64,000 nt of DNA from Tepidimonas fonticaldi (GTDB lineage: Bacteria > Pseudomonadota > Gammaproteobacteria > Burkholderiales > Burkholderiaceae_C): positions 1-64,000 of the forward strand of contig NZ_VJOO01000004.1 of assembly GCF_007556755.1 (NCBI RefSeq), read 5' to 3'. Positions 25,077-34,343 of this stretch are shown here, piece after piece; position 1 is the first letter of the stretch, and each line of letters begins with the position of its first letter. The translations under genes and the position numbers were made by a program. A model generated the notes under the pieces. That model did no database searches and was not told the DNA's origin. It worked only from the letters and a program-made list of their open reading frames with translations.

Positions 25077-27854
25077 TCAGGCCGTCGGCTCGCGCGGCTG
25101 CCCGCGCGCCTGCTTCTCGAACTGCTCCACCGGCATCGGCCGGCCGTAGCGGTAGCCCTGCAGCAGGTGGCAGCCGTGGCTGAGCAGGTAGGTTTCCTGC
25201 TGCTCGGTCTCCACGCCCTCGGCCAGCACCTGCATGCGCAGCTTGCGGCCCAGCGAGATGATGGTCGTGATGATCGCCTCGTCCTGCCGGCTGTGCTGGC
25301 CCAGGCGGGCGACGAAGCGCTGGTCGATCTTGATGGTGTCGAACGGCAGCTCGGCCAGGTACGCCAGCGAGGAGTAGCCGGTGCCAAAGTCGTCCAGCGC
25401 GAGCGACACCCCCTGCGCGTCGAGCGCGCGCAGCGTCGCGCGGGCGCTTTCCAGGTCTTCCAGGAACACCGATTCGGTGATTTCCAGCTCCAGCAGCCGG
25501 GCGGGGATGCCGTGCTGCGCCAGCGCCTGCTGCACCCGCTGGCCAAACGCCGGGTCGCGGAACTGCTTGGCGCTGACGTTGACCGACAAGTGGAGGCCGG
25601 CGAGCACGGGGTCGTCTTGCCAGCGCCGCAGCAGCGCGGCGGCCTGTTGCAGCACCCAGTCGCCCAGCGGCAGGATCAGGCCGGTTTCCTCCGCCAGCGG
25701 GATGAACTCGCCGGGCGGCACCAGCGTGCCGTCGGCGCGCAGCCAGCGCACCAACGCTTCGGCGCCGACGATGCGGCCGGCCGCATTCACCTGCGGCTGC
25801 AGATAGACGCGCAGCTCGCCGGCCTCGATGGCGCGGGCCAGGTCGTGCTGAAGCTGGTGGCGCTGGCGGATCGCAGCCTCCATCTCGGGGTCGAAGAAGG
25901 CCACGCCGTTGCGGCCGGCCTGCTTGACGCTGTACATGGCCAGGTCGGCGGCCTTGAGCAGTTCGGTGGCGTGGTCGTCGTCGTCTTGGTCGCCGTACAA
26001 GGCGATGCCGATGCTCAGCGTCAGCGTGATGGCTTGGTCCTGGTGCGGGATGGGTTGGCGCAGGGCCGCGCCGAGCTTGTCGGCCACCGTCTGGGCGGCC
26101 AGCGCCGCGTCGTCGCGGCGCTCGAAGGTGGCGGGCAGCAACACCAGGAATTCGTCACCCCCCAGCCGGCCGGGGGTGTCTTGCTCCCGGAGCGTGGTGC
26201 GGATGCGCTCGCCGATGGTGCGCAGCACGGCGTCGCCGGCATCGTGGCCGAAGGTGTCGTTGATGCTCTTGAAAAAATCCAGGTCCAGAAACAGCACCGC
26301 GCCCCAGCGCGCGTTGCGCCGCGCCTGGCGGATGGACTGCTGCAGCCGATCCAGCAACAGGCGGCGGTTGGCGAGTCCCGTCAGCGGGTCGAAGAAGGCC
26401 AGGTTTTCGATCTGCGCCTCGGCCTGCTTGCGCCAGCTGATGTCGTGGAAGATGGCCACGTAGTGGCGCACCTTGCCCACCGCATCCGTGACCGCGCTGA
26501 TCGTCAGCCACTCGGGGAAGACGTCGCCGCTCTTGCGGCGGTTCCAGACCTCGCCTTCCCAATGGCCGCGTTCGCTGAGGGCCTCCCACATCGCCCGGTA
26601 GAAGGCCGCATCGTGGCGGCCCGAGCGCAGCAGCTCGCCCGGTGTGCGGCCGTGGGCGTCCTCGGCGGTGTATCCGGTGATGGCCTGGAAGGCGCGGTTG
26701 ACGCGCACGATGCGTCCCTTGGCGTCCGTGATCAGCACGCCTTGCGTGCTGTCGAAGGTCTTGGCGGTCAGCGCCAGTTCGTGGAGCAGCGCGGATTTGT
26801 CACGCAGCGCCTGGCGCAGGCGGCGGCGCTGGTGCTCCAGCAGGGCCAGCAGGGCCAGCAGCACCAGCACGGCCCCGCCGACGGCGGCCAAGGGAGCGGC
26901 GTTGAGTTGTACCGTCTCGCGCCAGGTCAGTTGTGGCACGCCGAAGGGGCGCACGCGCAGCTCGCGCAGGATGTCTTCCACGGCGACATAGCCCTGGGGC
27001 AACACGAAGCCTGCCAGTCCGCCGGTTCGCAGGGCGGGATCGTCGCGGACGTCCAGCAGCGCCAGCAGCAGCGCCCGGCGCGTCTGGCTGTCCACATGGG
27101 GCAGGGCGGCCACCGGCCATTCGGGCACCAGCGGAGTGCTGACGGCGACCGGATACCCCGGCAAATCCTGGCGTTGCAGCACGCGCAGGCGATCCGGGGG
27201 GACGCGGCCCGTGGCCAGCATCGCCTCCAGCACCCCATCGCGCACGAAACCCGCGTCCACCCGGCCATCCAGCACGGCCTGAACCACATTGTCGTGGGGC
27301 ATGCCCACGCGCACCCAAGTGACCTCGTCGTCGCGCACGCCGCGGCGGAGCAGCTCGTAGCGCTGCAGGTGCCAGCCGCCGATCGACTCCTCGTGCGGGA
27401 CGCCCACCCGCTTGCCGCGCAGGTCTTGCCAGTGTTGCAGCGGGCTGTCGGTCCGCACCAGCACCGTACCGCCAAAGGCCTCGGTCTCGATGCCGAGGCG
27501 ACGGCGCGCCACGGCCGCCAACACGGTGCTGAGCCCATCGCTGTAGCGCAGCGCCACATAGTGGCCGGGGTCGGTGATGACCGCGTCCAACTCGCGGGCG
27601 CGCACAGCATTGTCCAGCGCCGTGTAGTGCAGCAGGCGCACATGCAGCCGCACGCTGGGCAGCCGGTGCTGCATGGCATCGATGACGGGGGCCCAGTCGC
27701 GCTCCTCCACGTCCATCGGGCGATAGGCCAGGATCCCCACTCGCAGTTCGGTGTGGTCGGCGCGCGCAATCCCAGGGCTGGACAGGAGCGCCACCACCGC
27801 CATCGCCGCCAGGATGGCGGCGTGCAACACGGCAGCATACAGACGCCGCACCAT
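25077..27854 (-). CDS. PhnD-like sensor / PAS / GGDEF / EAL membrane protein
   Basis: This encodes 925 residues. The signal segment is followed by a periplasmic phosphonate-binding-like domain at about 28-270 (RVGILAYRPMDVEERDW, then LRGKRVGVPHEESIGGW). One membrane helix (AAVGGAVLVLLALLALLEH) precedes a PAS domain (about 345-460). The GGDEF domain has an intact GGDEF and an upstream RxxD inhibitory site (REQD). The EAL domain has EALVRW, NVSAKQF, ELEITES, DDFGTGYSS, IKID and EGVE all present. Both c-di-GMP synthesis and degradation are chemically possible. GGAGG lies ten bases before the ATG, and the start overlaps the preceding stop. Confidence 0.9.
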   Translation of the reverse strand: MVRRLYAAVLHAAILAAMAVVALLSSPGIARADHTELRVGILAYRPMDVEERDWAPVIDAMQHRLPSVRLHVRLLHYTALDNAVRARELDAVITDPGHYVALRYSDGLSTVLAAVARRRLGIETEAFGGTVLVRTDSPLQHWQDLRGKRVGVPHEESIGGWHLQRYELLRRGVRDDEVTWVRVGMPHDNVVQAVLDGRVDAGFVRDGVLEAMLATGRVPPDRLRVLQRQDLPGYPVAVSTPLVPEWPVAALPHVDSQTRRALLLALLDVRDDPALRTGGLAGFVLPQGYVAVEDILRELRVRPFGVPQLTWRETVQLNAAPLAAVGGAVLVLLALLALLEHQRRRLRQALRDKSALLHELALTAKTFDSTQGVLITDAKGRIVRVNRAFQAITGYTAEDAHGRTPGELLRSGRHDAAFYRAMWEALSERGHWEGEVWNRRKSGDVFPEWLTISAVTDAVGKVRHYVAIFHDISWRKQAEAQIENLAFFDPLTGLANRRLLLDRLQQSIRQARRNARWGAVLFLDLDFFKSINDTFGHDAGDAVLRTIGERIRTTLREQDTPGRLGGDEFLVLLPATFERRDDAALAAQTVADKLGAALRQPIPHQDQAITLTLSIGIALYGDQDDDDHATELLKAADLAMYSVKQAGRNGVAFFDPEMEAAIRQRHQLQHDLARAIEAGELRVYLQPQVNAAGRIVGAEALVRWLRADGTLVPPGEFIPLAEETGLILPLGDWVLQQAAALLRRWQDDPVLAGLHLSVNVSAKQFRDPAFGQRVQQALAQHGIPARLLELEITESVFLEDLESARATLRALDAQGVSLALDDFGTGYSSLAYLAELPFDTIKIDQRFVARLGQHSRQDEAIITTIISLGRKLRMQVLAEGVETEQQETYLLSHGCHLLQGYRYGRPMPVEQFEKQARGQPREPTA

Positions 27855-28843
27855 CACCGCGGTTCCTCCGCGGGCAGGGCACTGCCGACGACCAGATCCT
27901 CGGGCAAGCGCAGCGGCCGCAGTATGTTGACGCGGCCCATGAACGACGCCAGGCCTTCGGCGGCGCGCTGCAGCGGGGCGGGTTGGCCGATTAGCCATTC
28001 GCGGTTGTCCGCCCAGTTGGTCAGCCGCAGGCCGCTGAAGGTGCGCATCGCCGCCGCGTGGGGCACGTCCAGCCAGGGTGCCAGCCGGTAGGCGGCGTCC
28101 ACGGGCAGCGTCATCAGGTGCCGCTGGGCCGCAAAAATCTGGCGCACCAGCGTCCGCAGGGCCGCGCGCCGGCTGGGCCAGGCATCCGCGCGGATGGCCA
28201 GGACATCGGCGATCGGCCGTTCCGGGGGCAGTTGGCTGCTGTCGAACAGCCGTTTCGCGCCCAGCGACTCCAGCCGCGAGGCCGTGGGCTCGAAGGTGAC
28301 CAGCAGATCCACCCGCCCGTCCTTCCAGGCCGACAGGTGTTCGTCGGCCGTGAGATGCACCCCCGTCACGTCCTCGGCACGCAAGCCGACGTATTCCAGC
28401 CAACTGGCCGTCATCAGCTCGCCGACGGTGCCCGTCTCGTGCCCCAGCCGGGCGCCGACCCAGCGCGTGCGGTCAGTAAAGCCCGGCTTGGCCAACACCA
28501 CATCGGCCCCATGCGACAGGTTGAACAGTGCCACCACATGCAGCGGCAAGCCGTCGGCCACGGCCAGTAGCGTCTCGTCTAGCGTGAGCGCGGCGGCCTG
28601 GGCCCGGCCCTCGGCCAGCGCCACACGCGAGGCGCTGGCGGAACCCGTGGGCAGGCCGCGCAGGCGCCCGTCGTCCCACCAGCCCAGGCTGTCCGCCAGC
28701 TTGAGCGGTGCGTAGCCCGGCCAGGGGTGGTAGGCGACGGTCAGCGGCGACTCGTCGCCGCAGCCCAGTAGCCAAGGCGCCAGCATCGCACCGCCGCCCA
28801 GCACGGTGGTGCGTTGCAGCCAAGCACGACGCTGGTGATTCAT
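27854..28843 (-). CDS. Periplasmic-binding lipoprotein of the NitT/TauT (SsuA/NMT1) type
   Basis: This encodes 329 residues. The N-terminus RRAWLQRTTVLGGGAM leads to a lipobox LLGC (Cys about 28). The body resembles NMT1/SsuA binding proteins: PLTVAYHPWPGYAPLKLAD, LTLDETLLAVADGLPLHVV and VTFEPTASRLESLG. No ABC permease or ATPase gene is nearby. It is sandwiched between two c-di-GMP genes with four-base and one-base overlaps, which suggests it senses a ligand for them rather than importing one. The ligand is unknown. Confidence 0.82.
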   Translation of the reverse strand: MNHQRRAWLQRTTVLGGGAMLAPWLLGCGDESPLTVAYHPWPGYAPLKLADSLGWWDDGRLRGLPTGSASASRVALAEGRAQAAALTLDETLLAVADGLPLHVVALFNLSHGADVVLAKPGFTDRTRWVGARLGHETGTVGELMTASWLEYVGLRAEDVTGVHLTADEHLSAWKDGRVDLLVTFEPTASRLESLGAKRLFDSSQLPPERPIADVLAIRADAWPSRRAALRTLVRQIFAAQRHLMTLPVDAAYRLAPWLDVPHAAAMRTFSGLRLTNWADNREWLIGQPAPLQRAAEGLASFMGRVNILRPLRLPEDLVVGSALPAEEPR

Positions 28844-30405
28844 CCGGTCATCACCCGGTTTTTGCCCGCGCGCTTGGCGCGGTACATCGCGGCGTCCGCG
28901 CGCGCGATGGCGGCCTCCACCGACTCGTCGTGCCGCAGTTCGGTGATGCCGGCGCTGAAGGTGATCAGCACCTTTTGCTCGCCCTGCAGGAACAGGTGGG
29001 CGCTCAGGTCGCGCTGCAACCGCTGTACGACGCCGGCGGCCTCCTCCGGCGTGGTGTCGGGCAGCACGATGATGAATTCCTCGCCGCCGTAGCGGCCGAT
29101 GGTGTCCTGCGGGCGCAGGCTGCGGCGCGCGACGTCGGCCAGGTGCTTGAGCGCCGCGTCTCCGGCCAGGTGGCCCAGCGTGTCGTTGAGGCGCTTGAAA
29201 TCGTCCACGTCCAGCAGCGCGATGCACACGCGCGTGCCGGTGCGCTCGGCGCGGCGCGTCTCGCGGTCGATGGCGCTGGCCAGTCCCTTGCGGTTGAGCA
29301 CGCCGGTCAGCAGGTCGTGCGTGACCAGCTCGGCCATCTGATCCAGCTCGGCGCGCAGGCGCTGTACCTCGGCCTCGGCGCGGTCGGCGCGGTCGCGCAG
29401 CTCGGTCAGCTCCTCGGCCACGCGCTGGGTGTCCACCGCAAAGGCGCGTGCGGTCTGGATGGCATCCTGCACCACGGGGGCCATGTCGGCCAGGCTGTCG
29501 GCGCGCTCCAGCGCCTGCGCGCAGGCTTCGAACTTGGCCTGGTACTGGCCGGTGCTGGTGGCCGTCTGTGCCAGCCGCTCCAGGAAGGTGGCCAGCGTTT
29601 CGCGCATCAGGGCCTGCGCGCGCACGGTTTGCTCGCGCGCCTCGGCCTGCTTGACGATGACGTCTTTCAGCCGCGATTGCAGGTCCTCCAGCCGGCGCTG
29701 CGACAGCGGCGGCTGGGCGGCCTGCACCAGCGCCTGCATCTGCTGGCGCAGCCACGGGTTGTCGGGGCTGATGGCGTCGATGTGCTCGAACACCTGCCGC
29801 AGCAGCCCCAGCAGCCCCTGCCGCACGCCCAGCTGCTCCTCCACGCCGAACGAGAGCCGGTAGGCGTAGTCCGCCAGCATGCGGCGCAGCGTCGGGGCGT
29901 GCTGTTGCTCCAGCCGCAGGTAGCGCACCAGCTCCTCACCCATCTCGCGCAGGCGGGCGTCGTCGGCGGCCACCAGCGGCAGGCCCACGTCGATCAGGCG
30001 CGCGGTCTGTTCGGCCAGGTCGGGCGGCAGCAGGGCCCCCTCGCTACCGGGGGCGGAGGCGGGGGGGGCACTGGGTGCGCTGGGCACGGCGGGCTCTGGG
30101 GCTGCGGCCGGTGCGGCGCTCGCCAGCGGATTCTGCGTCAGCAGCTTTTCCAGGTCGTCCCAGCTGTGGCGCGAGACGGCTTTGTTGAACAGGGCCTTGA
30201 AGCGCACCTGGGCCGGGGTGCGCTCGGGCAGGGCTTGCGCGATCTGGCGCAACTGCGCCAGCGGAAAGGGCTGCAGCGGCCGGGTGCCGGCCACCTCGTG
30301 GTAGGCCGCCTGGAAGTTGTCGGGGGTGGGTGGCAGGCGCCGCGCCGTCAGCAGCTTGACGGCTTCGCGCGCGATTTCCTGGGGGGTGGAGGCGGGGCTG
30401 CCCAT
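28840..30405 (-). CDS. Diguanylate cyclase (GGDEF) with long coiled N-terminal region
   Basis: This encodes 521 residues, soluble, with no membrane helix. Residues 1-90 are conserved-looking, followed by a Pro/Ala-rich linker and a long helical, coiled-coil-like stretch (about 130-350). The C-terminal GGDEF domain has THDLLTGVLNRKGL and GRYGGEEFIIVLP (active GGEEF at about 440). An RxxD product-inhibition site (RPQD) lies just upstream. It should make c-di-GMP from two GTP and be feedback-inhibited. It is the first gene of a three-gene operon; its end overlaps the next start as ATGA. Confidence 0.9.
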   Translation of the reverse strand: MGSPASTPQEIAREAVKLLTARRLPPTPDNFQAAYHEVAGTRPLQPFPLAQLRQIAQALPERTPAQVRFKALFNKAVSRHSWDDLEKLLTQNPLASAAPAAAPEPAVPSAPSAPPASAPGSEGALLPPDLAEQTARLIDVGLPLVAADDARLREMGEELVRYLRLEQQHAPTLRRMLADYAYRLSFGVEEQLGVRQGLLGLLRQVFEHIDAISPDNPWLRQQMQALVQAAQPPLSQRRLEDLQSRLKDVIVKQAEAREQTVRAQALMRETLATFLERLAQTATSTGQYQAKFEACAQALERADSLADMAPVVQDAIQTARAFAVDTQRVAEELTELRDRADRAEAEVQRLRAELDQMAELVTHDLLTGVLNRKGLASAIDRETRRAERTGTRVCIALLDVDDFKRLNDTLGHLAGDAALKHLADVARRSLRPQDTIGRYGGEEFIIVLPDTTPEEAAGVVQRLQRDLSAHLFLQGEQKVLITFSAGITELRHDESVEAAIARADAAMYRAKRAGKNRVMTG

Positions 30406-30493
30406 GGCGCCGAAGTATAGGGCGGGACCGCCTTGCGAACTGGTGCGGCGACTTGACGCCGATCAGCCGCCGCGCGGTTGGCCGCCCGTCGCG

Positions 30494-31252
30494 TCAGCGC
30501 GGCTGCATGCGGATCGCGCCGTCCAGGCGGATCACCTCGCCGTTGAGCATGTCGTTTTCGATGATGTGCTTGACGAGCTTGGCGTAATCCTCCGGGCGGC
30601 CCAGGCGCGACGGGAAGGGCACCATGGCGGCCAGTGCATCCTGCACCTCCTGCGGCATGCCAAACAGCATGGGGGTGCCAAAGATGCCTGGGGCGATGGT
30701 CATGTTGCGGATGCCGAGCCGGGCCAGGTCGCGCGCGATCGGCAGCGTCATGCCGACCACGCCGCCCTTGGAGGCGCTGTAGGCCGCCTGGCCGATCTGG
30801 CCCTCGAAGGCGGCGACCGAGGCGGTGGAGACGATCACGCCGCGCTCGCCGGTCGGCTCGGGGTCGTTGGCGCTCATGGCCTGTGCGGCCAGGCGGATCA
30901 TGTTGAAGGTGCCGACCAGGTTGACCTGGATGACCTTGTTGAACAGCGCGAGGCTGTGCGGGCCGTTCTTGCCCACGGTTTTTTCGGCCGGGGCGATGCC
31001 GGCGCAGTTGATCAGCCCGGCCAGCTTGCCCAGCGCCACCGCGCGGTCGATCGCGGCCTGGGCGTCGGCTTCCTGGCTCACGTCGCAGCGGACGTAGACG
31101 CCGCCGATGTCCTGGGCCACGGCCTCGCCGCGTTCGGCCTGCATGTCGGCGATGACCACGCGGCCGCCGTTCGCGGCCAGCATGCGCGCCGTGCCTTCGC
31201 CCAGGCCCGAGGCGCCGCCCGTGACCACATACACCTTGCCCGCGATTTCCAT
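30494..31252 (-). CDS. Short-chain dehydrogenase, 3-hydroxyacyl-CoA dehydrogenase type II-like
   Basis: This encodes 252 residues. The cofactor site is [14 protein letters not shown], the Asp of VVIADMQ favours NAD, and catalytic residues sit in [10 protein letters not shown] and AAYSASKGG. The C-terminal half ([31 protein letters not shown]) is very close to the SDR at 5097-5882. Proteins of this group oxidise short or branched 3-hydroxyacyl-CoA, including 2-methyl-3-hydroxybutyryl-CoA of isoleucine breakdown. A LiuR-like palindrome upstream supports a branched-chain or fatty-acid role. AGGAGATC provides the ribosome-binding site. Confidence 0.88.
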   Translation of the reverse strand: MEIAGKVYVVTGGASGLGEGTARMLAANGGRVVIADMQAERGEAVAQDIGGVYVRCDVSQEADAQAAIDRAVALGKLAGLINCAGIAPAEKTVGKNGPHSLALFNKVIQVNLVGTFNMIRLAAQAMSANDPEPTGERGVIVSTASVAAFEGQIGQAAYSASKGGVVGMTLPIARDLARLGIRNMTIAPGIFGTPMLFGMPQEVQDALAAMVPFPSRLGRPEDYAKLVKHIIENDMLNGEVIRLDGAIRMQPR

Positions 31253-31270
31253 GGCCGATCTCCTGTTGAA

Positions 31271-31292
31271 TTGACGTTGACGTAAACGTCAA
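31271..31292. promoter_or_regulatory. LiuR-like palindromic operator
   Basis: On the minus strand TTGACGTTTACGTCAA is a perfect 16-base palindrome apart from its two central bases, and is followed directly by another CGTCAA. It lies 25-40 bases upstream of the SDR start. Its form resembles the MerR-family LiuR operators of branched-chain amino acid catabolism in proteobacteria. Confidence 0.55.
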
Positions 31293-31301
31293 TCATAGGC
31301 C

Positions 31302-31330
31302 AAAAAAAGCGCCCGCCGGTGGGGCGGGCG
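31302..31330 (-). terminator. Intrinsic terminator of the iron-binding protein gene
   Basis: On the minus strand a GC-rich hairpin (GCCCGCC and GGCGGGC arms) is followed by seven T. It lies about 70 bases after the stop of the ferric-iron binding protein gene and just before the LiuR-like site. Confidence 0.8.
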
Positions 31331-31396
31331 GCAAGCACCATCGGGTGCACACGACCAGGAGAGGGTGGGGCGCCGCCCAGGCGGCGGCGCCGGGGG

Positions 31397-32479
31397 TCAC
31401 TTGTAGCCGGCGCGGTCCAGCATTTGCTGCACTTTGGTCAGGTTCTTGGCGACGACGGTCAGCGGGATGTTCTCGGCCTTGAAGCGCTCGCCCCCGATGG
31501 CCCGCAGCGCAGGGTTGTCCAGCCGCACGCCGCGCGCCGCAGGGAACTCGTTGTTGCCATTGGCAAAATATTCCTGCGCCAGTGGGCTGGCGAGGAACTC
31601 CATGAACGCGATCGCGGCATCCACGTTCTTGGCGTGACGCGCCACGGCCGCCCCCGCGATGTTGACATGGGTGCCCGTCGTGGCCTGGTTGGGGAACACC
31701 ACCCGCACCCGCTCCATCACCTTGCGGTCTTCCGGCTTGTCGGACTTGACCAGCCGGGCGATGTAGTAGGTGTTGGACAGCGCCACCCCGCACTCGCCGC
31801 TGGCCACGGCGCGGATCTGGTCGGTGTCGCCCCCCTTGGGTGCGCGCGCCATGTTGGCCACCAGGCCGTTGAGCCAGGCCTGCCCCTTCTCGTCACCCAG
31901 CCGCTCGATCACGGTGGCAAACAGCGACAGGTTGTAGGGGTGCGAGCCGCTGCGCGTGCACAGCAGGCCCTTGAGCTTGGGATCCGCGAGCTGCTCGTAG
32001 GTGGCCACGTCCTCGGCCTTGACGCGCAGCGGGTCGTACACGATGACGCGCGCGCGGGTGGAAAAGCCCGTCCACGTCACGCCGTCGGGGGTTGGCGCGG
32101 CGCGCAGCTCGGGCGGAATGGCCGCGTCCAGCTTGGCCGATTTGATCGGGCGAAACAGCCCCTGCGCATCGGCGGCGGCCATGCGCGCCGCGTCCACCAG
32201 CAGCACCACGTCGGCCGGCGAGGCGGGGCCCTCGGCCCGCAAACGCGCGACAATGCCCGCGTCGTCGCTGTCCACGCGGTTGATCTTGATGCCCGTGGCC
32301 TTGGTAAAGGCTTCGTACATGAACTCGTCGCCGGGGTAGTGGCGCGCCGAATACAGGTTGAGCACCTTGTCCTGGGCGGACGCGGCGGTGGGCACCAGCA
32401 TCCACGGTGCGGTCAGCGACAGGAGCGTCAAAGCCCCTTGCATGACACGGCGGCGCAGCGACGACGGAAGATTCGACAT
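31397..32479 (-). CDS. Ferric-iron ABC transporter substrate-binding protein (FutA/FbpA type)
   Basis: This encodes 360 residues with a signal peptide (start SLRRRVMQGAL, cut after AASAQ, about 36). Family motifs are LNLYSARHYPGDEFMYEAF, the PADVVLLVDAARM segment and SNTYYIARL, whose paired Tyr residues are iron ligands. It binds Fe3+ in the periplasm. No permease or ATPase gene is adjacent, so the membrane part must be encoded elsewhere. A Fur box in the divergent promoter region indicates iron repression. Confidence 0.9.
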   Translation of the reverse strand: MSNLPSSLRRRVMQGALTLLSLTAPWMLVPTAASAQDKVLNLYSARHYPGDEFMYEAFTKATGIKINRVDSDDAGIVARLRAEGPASPADVVLLVDAARMAAADAQGLFRPIKSAKLDAAIPPELRAAPTPDGVTWTGFSTRARVIVYDPLRVKAEDVATYEQLADPKLKGLLCTRSGSHPYNLSLFATVIERLGDEKGQAWLNGLVANMARAPKGGDTDQIRAVASGECGVALSNTYYIARLVKSDKPEDRKVMERVRVVFPNQATTGTHVNIAGAAVARHAKNVDAAIAFMEFLASPLAQEYFANGNNEFPAARGVRLDNPALRAIGGERFKAENIPLTVVAKNLTKVQQMLDRAGYK

Positions 32480-32549
32480 GGGGAGAACTCCTTGTTCAGA
32501 CCGGAATCGGTGTGGCGGATAAGAGGTGCGGGAAAGGATGCGCTACGGG

Positions 32550-32583
32550 ATGTATATTATCACAAACGAGAATCATTATCGTT
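32550..32583. promoter_or_regulatory. Fur box shared by divergent genes
   Basis: ACAAACGAGAATCATTATC (32562-32580) matches the 19-base Fur consensus at 14 positions. The minus strand also has GATAAT repeats at either end of the stretch. It lies between the ferric-binding protein gene and the patatin-like gene, whose ATG is at 32584. The surroundings are strikingly AT-rich for this window. Confidence 0.8.
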
Positions 32584-33603
32584 ATGTTTGAACGATTGAA
32601 TCGGAAGACGAACCGACCATGGGCCCAAACGCCCGACCTTGCCCGTCGCCGATGGCTGGGCGGCGGGGCGGCGGCGGTGGCCGCGTGGGCCCTGGCGGGA
32701 TGTGCGGTGCCGCCCCGCGAGCCCGAGTCCCCGCCGGTTCCCGCGGTGCCCCCGGCTGCGCCGCCCGCCCCACCGCCGCCGCCGCCGACGCGGCCGCCGC
32801 GGGTGGGGCTGGCTCTGGGCGGTGGGGCGGCGCGCGGTTTTGCCCACATCGGCGTCATCCAGGTGCTGGAGCGCGAGGGCGTGCGTCCCGATCTGGTGGT
32901 CGGTACATCCGCCGGCAGTCTGGTGGCGGCCCTGTATGCCCACGGCCTGTCGGGGGCGGCGCTGGAGCGCGCGGCGCTGGAGATGGAGGAAGCGACGATT
33001 GCGGACTGGACCGTGCCGATCTTCAACCGGGGGCTGTTGCGCGGCGAGGCGCTGGCGCGCTATGTCAACCGCATGGTCCAGGGGCGGCTGATCGAGGCCA
33101 TGCCCTTGCCGCTGGGCATTCTGGCCACCGATCTGGCCACCGGTCAGCCGGTGCTGTTTCGCCGCGGGGACACGGGGACCGCCGTGCGGGCCTCCAGCGC
33201 GGTGCCGGGGGTGTTTTCGCCGGTGCCGATCGCGGGGCGGACCTATGTGGATGGCGGCCTGGTGGCGCCGGTGCCGGTCGAGCAGGCGCGCGAGATGGGG
33301 GCCGAGCTGGTGATTGCGGTGGACATCTCCAGCCCCGCCGAGCCGCTGGGCCAGACCGACCCGGTGCGGGTGCTGTTGCAAACGTTCACCATCATGGGCC
33401 AGACGATCAACCGTTATGTCCTCGGCAGTGCGGACGTCGTGATTCGCCCCCGGCTGGACGGCATCGGCAGCGCGGACTTCGCCTCGCGCGAGCGCAGCAT
33501 CGCAGCGGGGCGCGCCGCCATGCAGGCGGGGTTGCCGCGCCTGCGCGAGCAGCTGCTGGCCCTGCGCCGGCCGCTGCTCGCGGGCCCGCAGGCCGCGCGC
33601 TGA
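32584..33603 (+). CDS. Patatin-like phospholipase lipoprotein (RssA/NTE family)
   Basis: This encodes 339 residues from the ATG at 32584. An Arg-rich start RRRWLGGGAAAV leads to a lipobox LAGC (Cys about 40), then a Pro-rich linker. The patatin domain has the oxyanion loop GGGAARGFAHIGV, the nucleophile GTSAG and the dyad Asp in YVDGGLVAP, so the Ser-Asp dyad is complete. It would be a membrane-anchored lipid acyl hydrolase. There is little space for a ribosome-binding site after the Fur box. An in-frame GTG at 32512 upstream is an alternative but would put the Fur site inside the gene. Confidence 0.87.
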   Translation: MFERLNRKTNRPWAQTPDLARRRWLGGGAAAVAAWALAGCAVPPREPESPPVPAVPPAAPPAPPPPPPTRPPRVGLALGGGAARGFAHIGVIQVLEREGVRPDLVVGTSAGSLVAALYAHGLSGAALERAALEMEEATIADWTVPIFNRGLLRGEALARYVNRMVQGRLIEAMPLPLGILATDLATGQPVLFRRGDTGTAVRASSAVPGVFSPVPIAGRTYVDGGLVAPVPVEQAREMGAELVIAVDISSPAEPLGQTDPVRVLLQTFTIMGQTINRYVLGSADVVIRPRLDGIGSADFASRERSIAAGRAAMQAGLPRLREQLLALRRPLLAGPQAAR

Positions 33604-33617
33604 ACGGCCCCACGCCG

Positions 33618-33643
33618 AAAAAAAGCCCCGCCGAAGCGGGGCT
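33618..33643 (-). terminator. Intrinsic terminator of the phasin gene
   Basis: On the minus strand AGCCCCGC-TTCGG-type hairpin arms (GCCCCG and CGGGGC) are followed by seven T. It lies about 70 bases beyond the phasin stop codon and also just after the convergent patatin gene. Confidence 0.85.
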
Positions 33644-33711
33644 GGTAAGGGTCCCTGAATCTGATTTCGAAGAGACCCGAGGAGACAACTCGAAGCGAAA
33701 GGGTCCGCCCG

Positions 33712-34290
33712 TCAACCCGCGTTGCGGCGCGTCCGGGTGGCGGTTTTGGGGGCCTGGGCGGCGGCGGACGGCAGGTTTTGCTGCGCATGGGCCACCGCCT
33801 GGTGGAAATTGGCTTCGGCCAGCTCTGCGGCCTGCTTGACGGCCTGCTGGACGGTTTCCATGGCCGAGGTGGCGGCATTGACGGCGTTGCGCATGGCCTC
33901 CACCGCGGCTTCGGTGCCGGCCGGAGCGTTCTTGGCGACGTTGTCCATCACGGCCATGGCTTTGTGCTGAACGTCGGCCGCGTTTTGCTCGGCCGCCTGG
34001 GCAAAGGCGCTGCCCGTCGTGGCCGCAATGTCGTAGAGCTGGCGGCTGTAGTTGACGGCCTTTTCGGCCAGCGGCTGCAGCAGGGCGGCCTGACGTTGCA
34101 AAAGTTCTTGCGCGTCTTTGACCGACAGCAGGGCCTGGGTGTTGTCCGCAGAGTCGCGCAGCGCCGCCTTGGTGGCCTGCAGGTTGAGTTCGACCAGCTT
34201 TTCCACGCCTTCGAAGGCCTTGCGGGTGAGGCCGAACAGCATTTCGATGTTGGCCTTGTGGGCGGCGGCCAGTTGTTCAGGGGTTAGCAT
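33712..34290 (-). CDS. Phasin family protein
   Basis: This encodes 192 residues, almost all helical and rich in Ala and Gln. The phasin_2-type start is [20 protein letters not shown], then [17 protein letters not shown]; the C-terminus ends in a basic TRTRRNAG. Phasins coat polyhydroxyalkanoate granules and control their size, so the organism probably stores PHA. GGAGGAC precedes the start by three bases, and a strong promoter lies 50-80 bases upstream. No PHA synthase is in the window. Confidence 0.93.
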   Translation of the reverse strand: MLTPEQLAAAHKANIEMLFGLTRKAFEGVEKLVELNLQATKAALRDSADNTQALLSVKDAQELLQRQAALLQPLAEKAVNYSRQLYDIAATTGSAFAQAAEQNAADVQHKAMAVMDNVAKNAPAGTEAAVEAMRNAVNAATSAMETVQQAVKQAAELAEANFHQAVAHAQQNLPSAAAQAPKTATRTRRNAG

Positions 34291-34343
34291 GTCGTCCTCC
34301 GCTGGTCGTGGTGGTGAAATTGCTGCGCTGCAGCATGGCTTTC

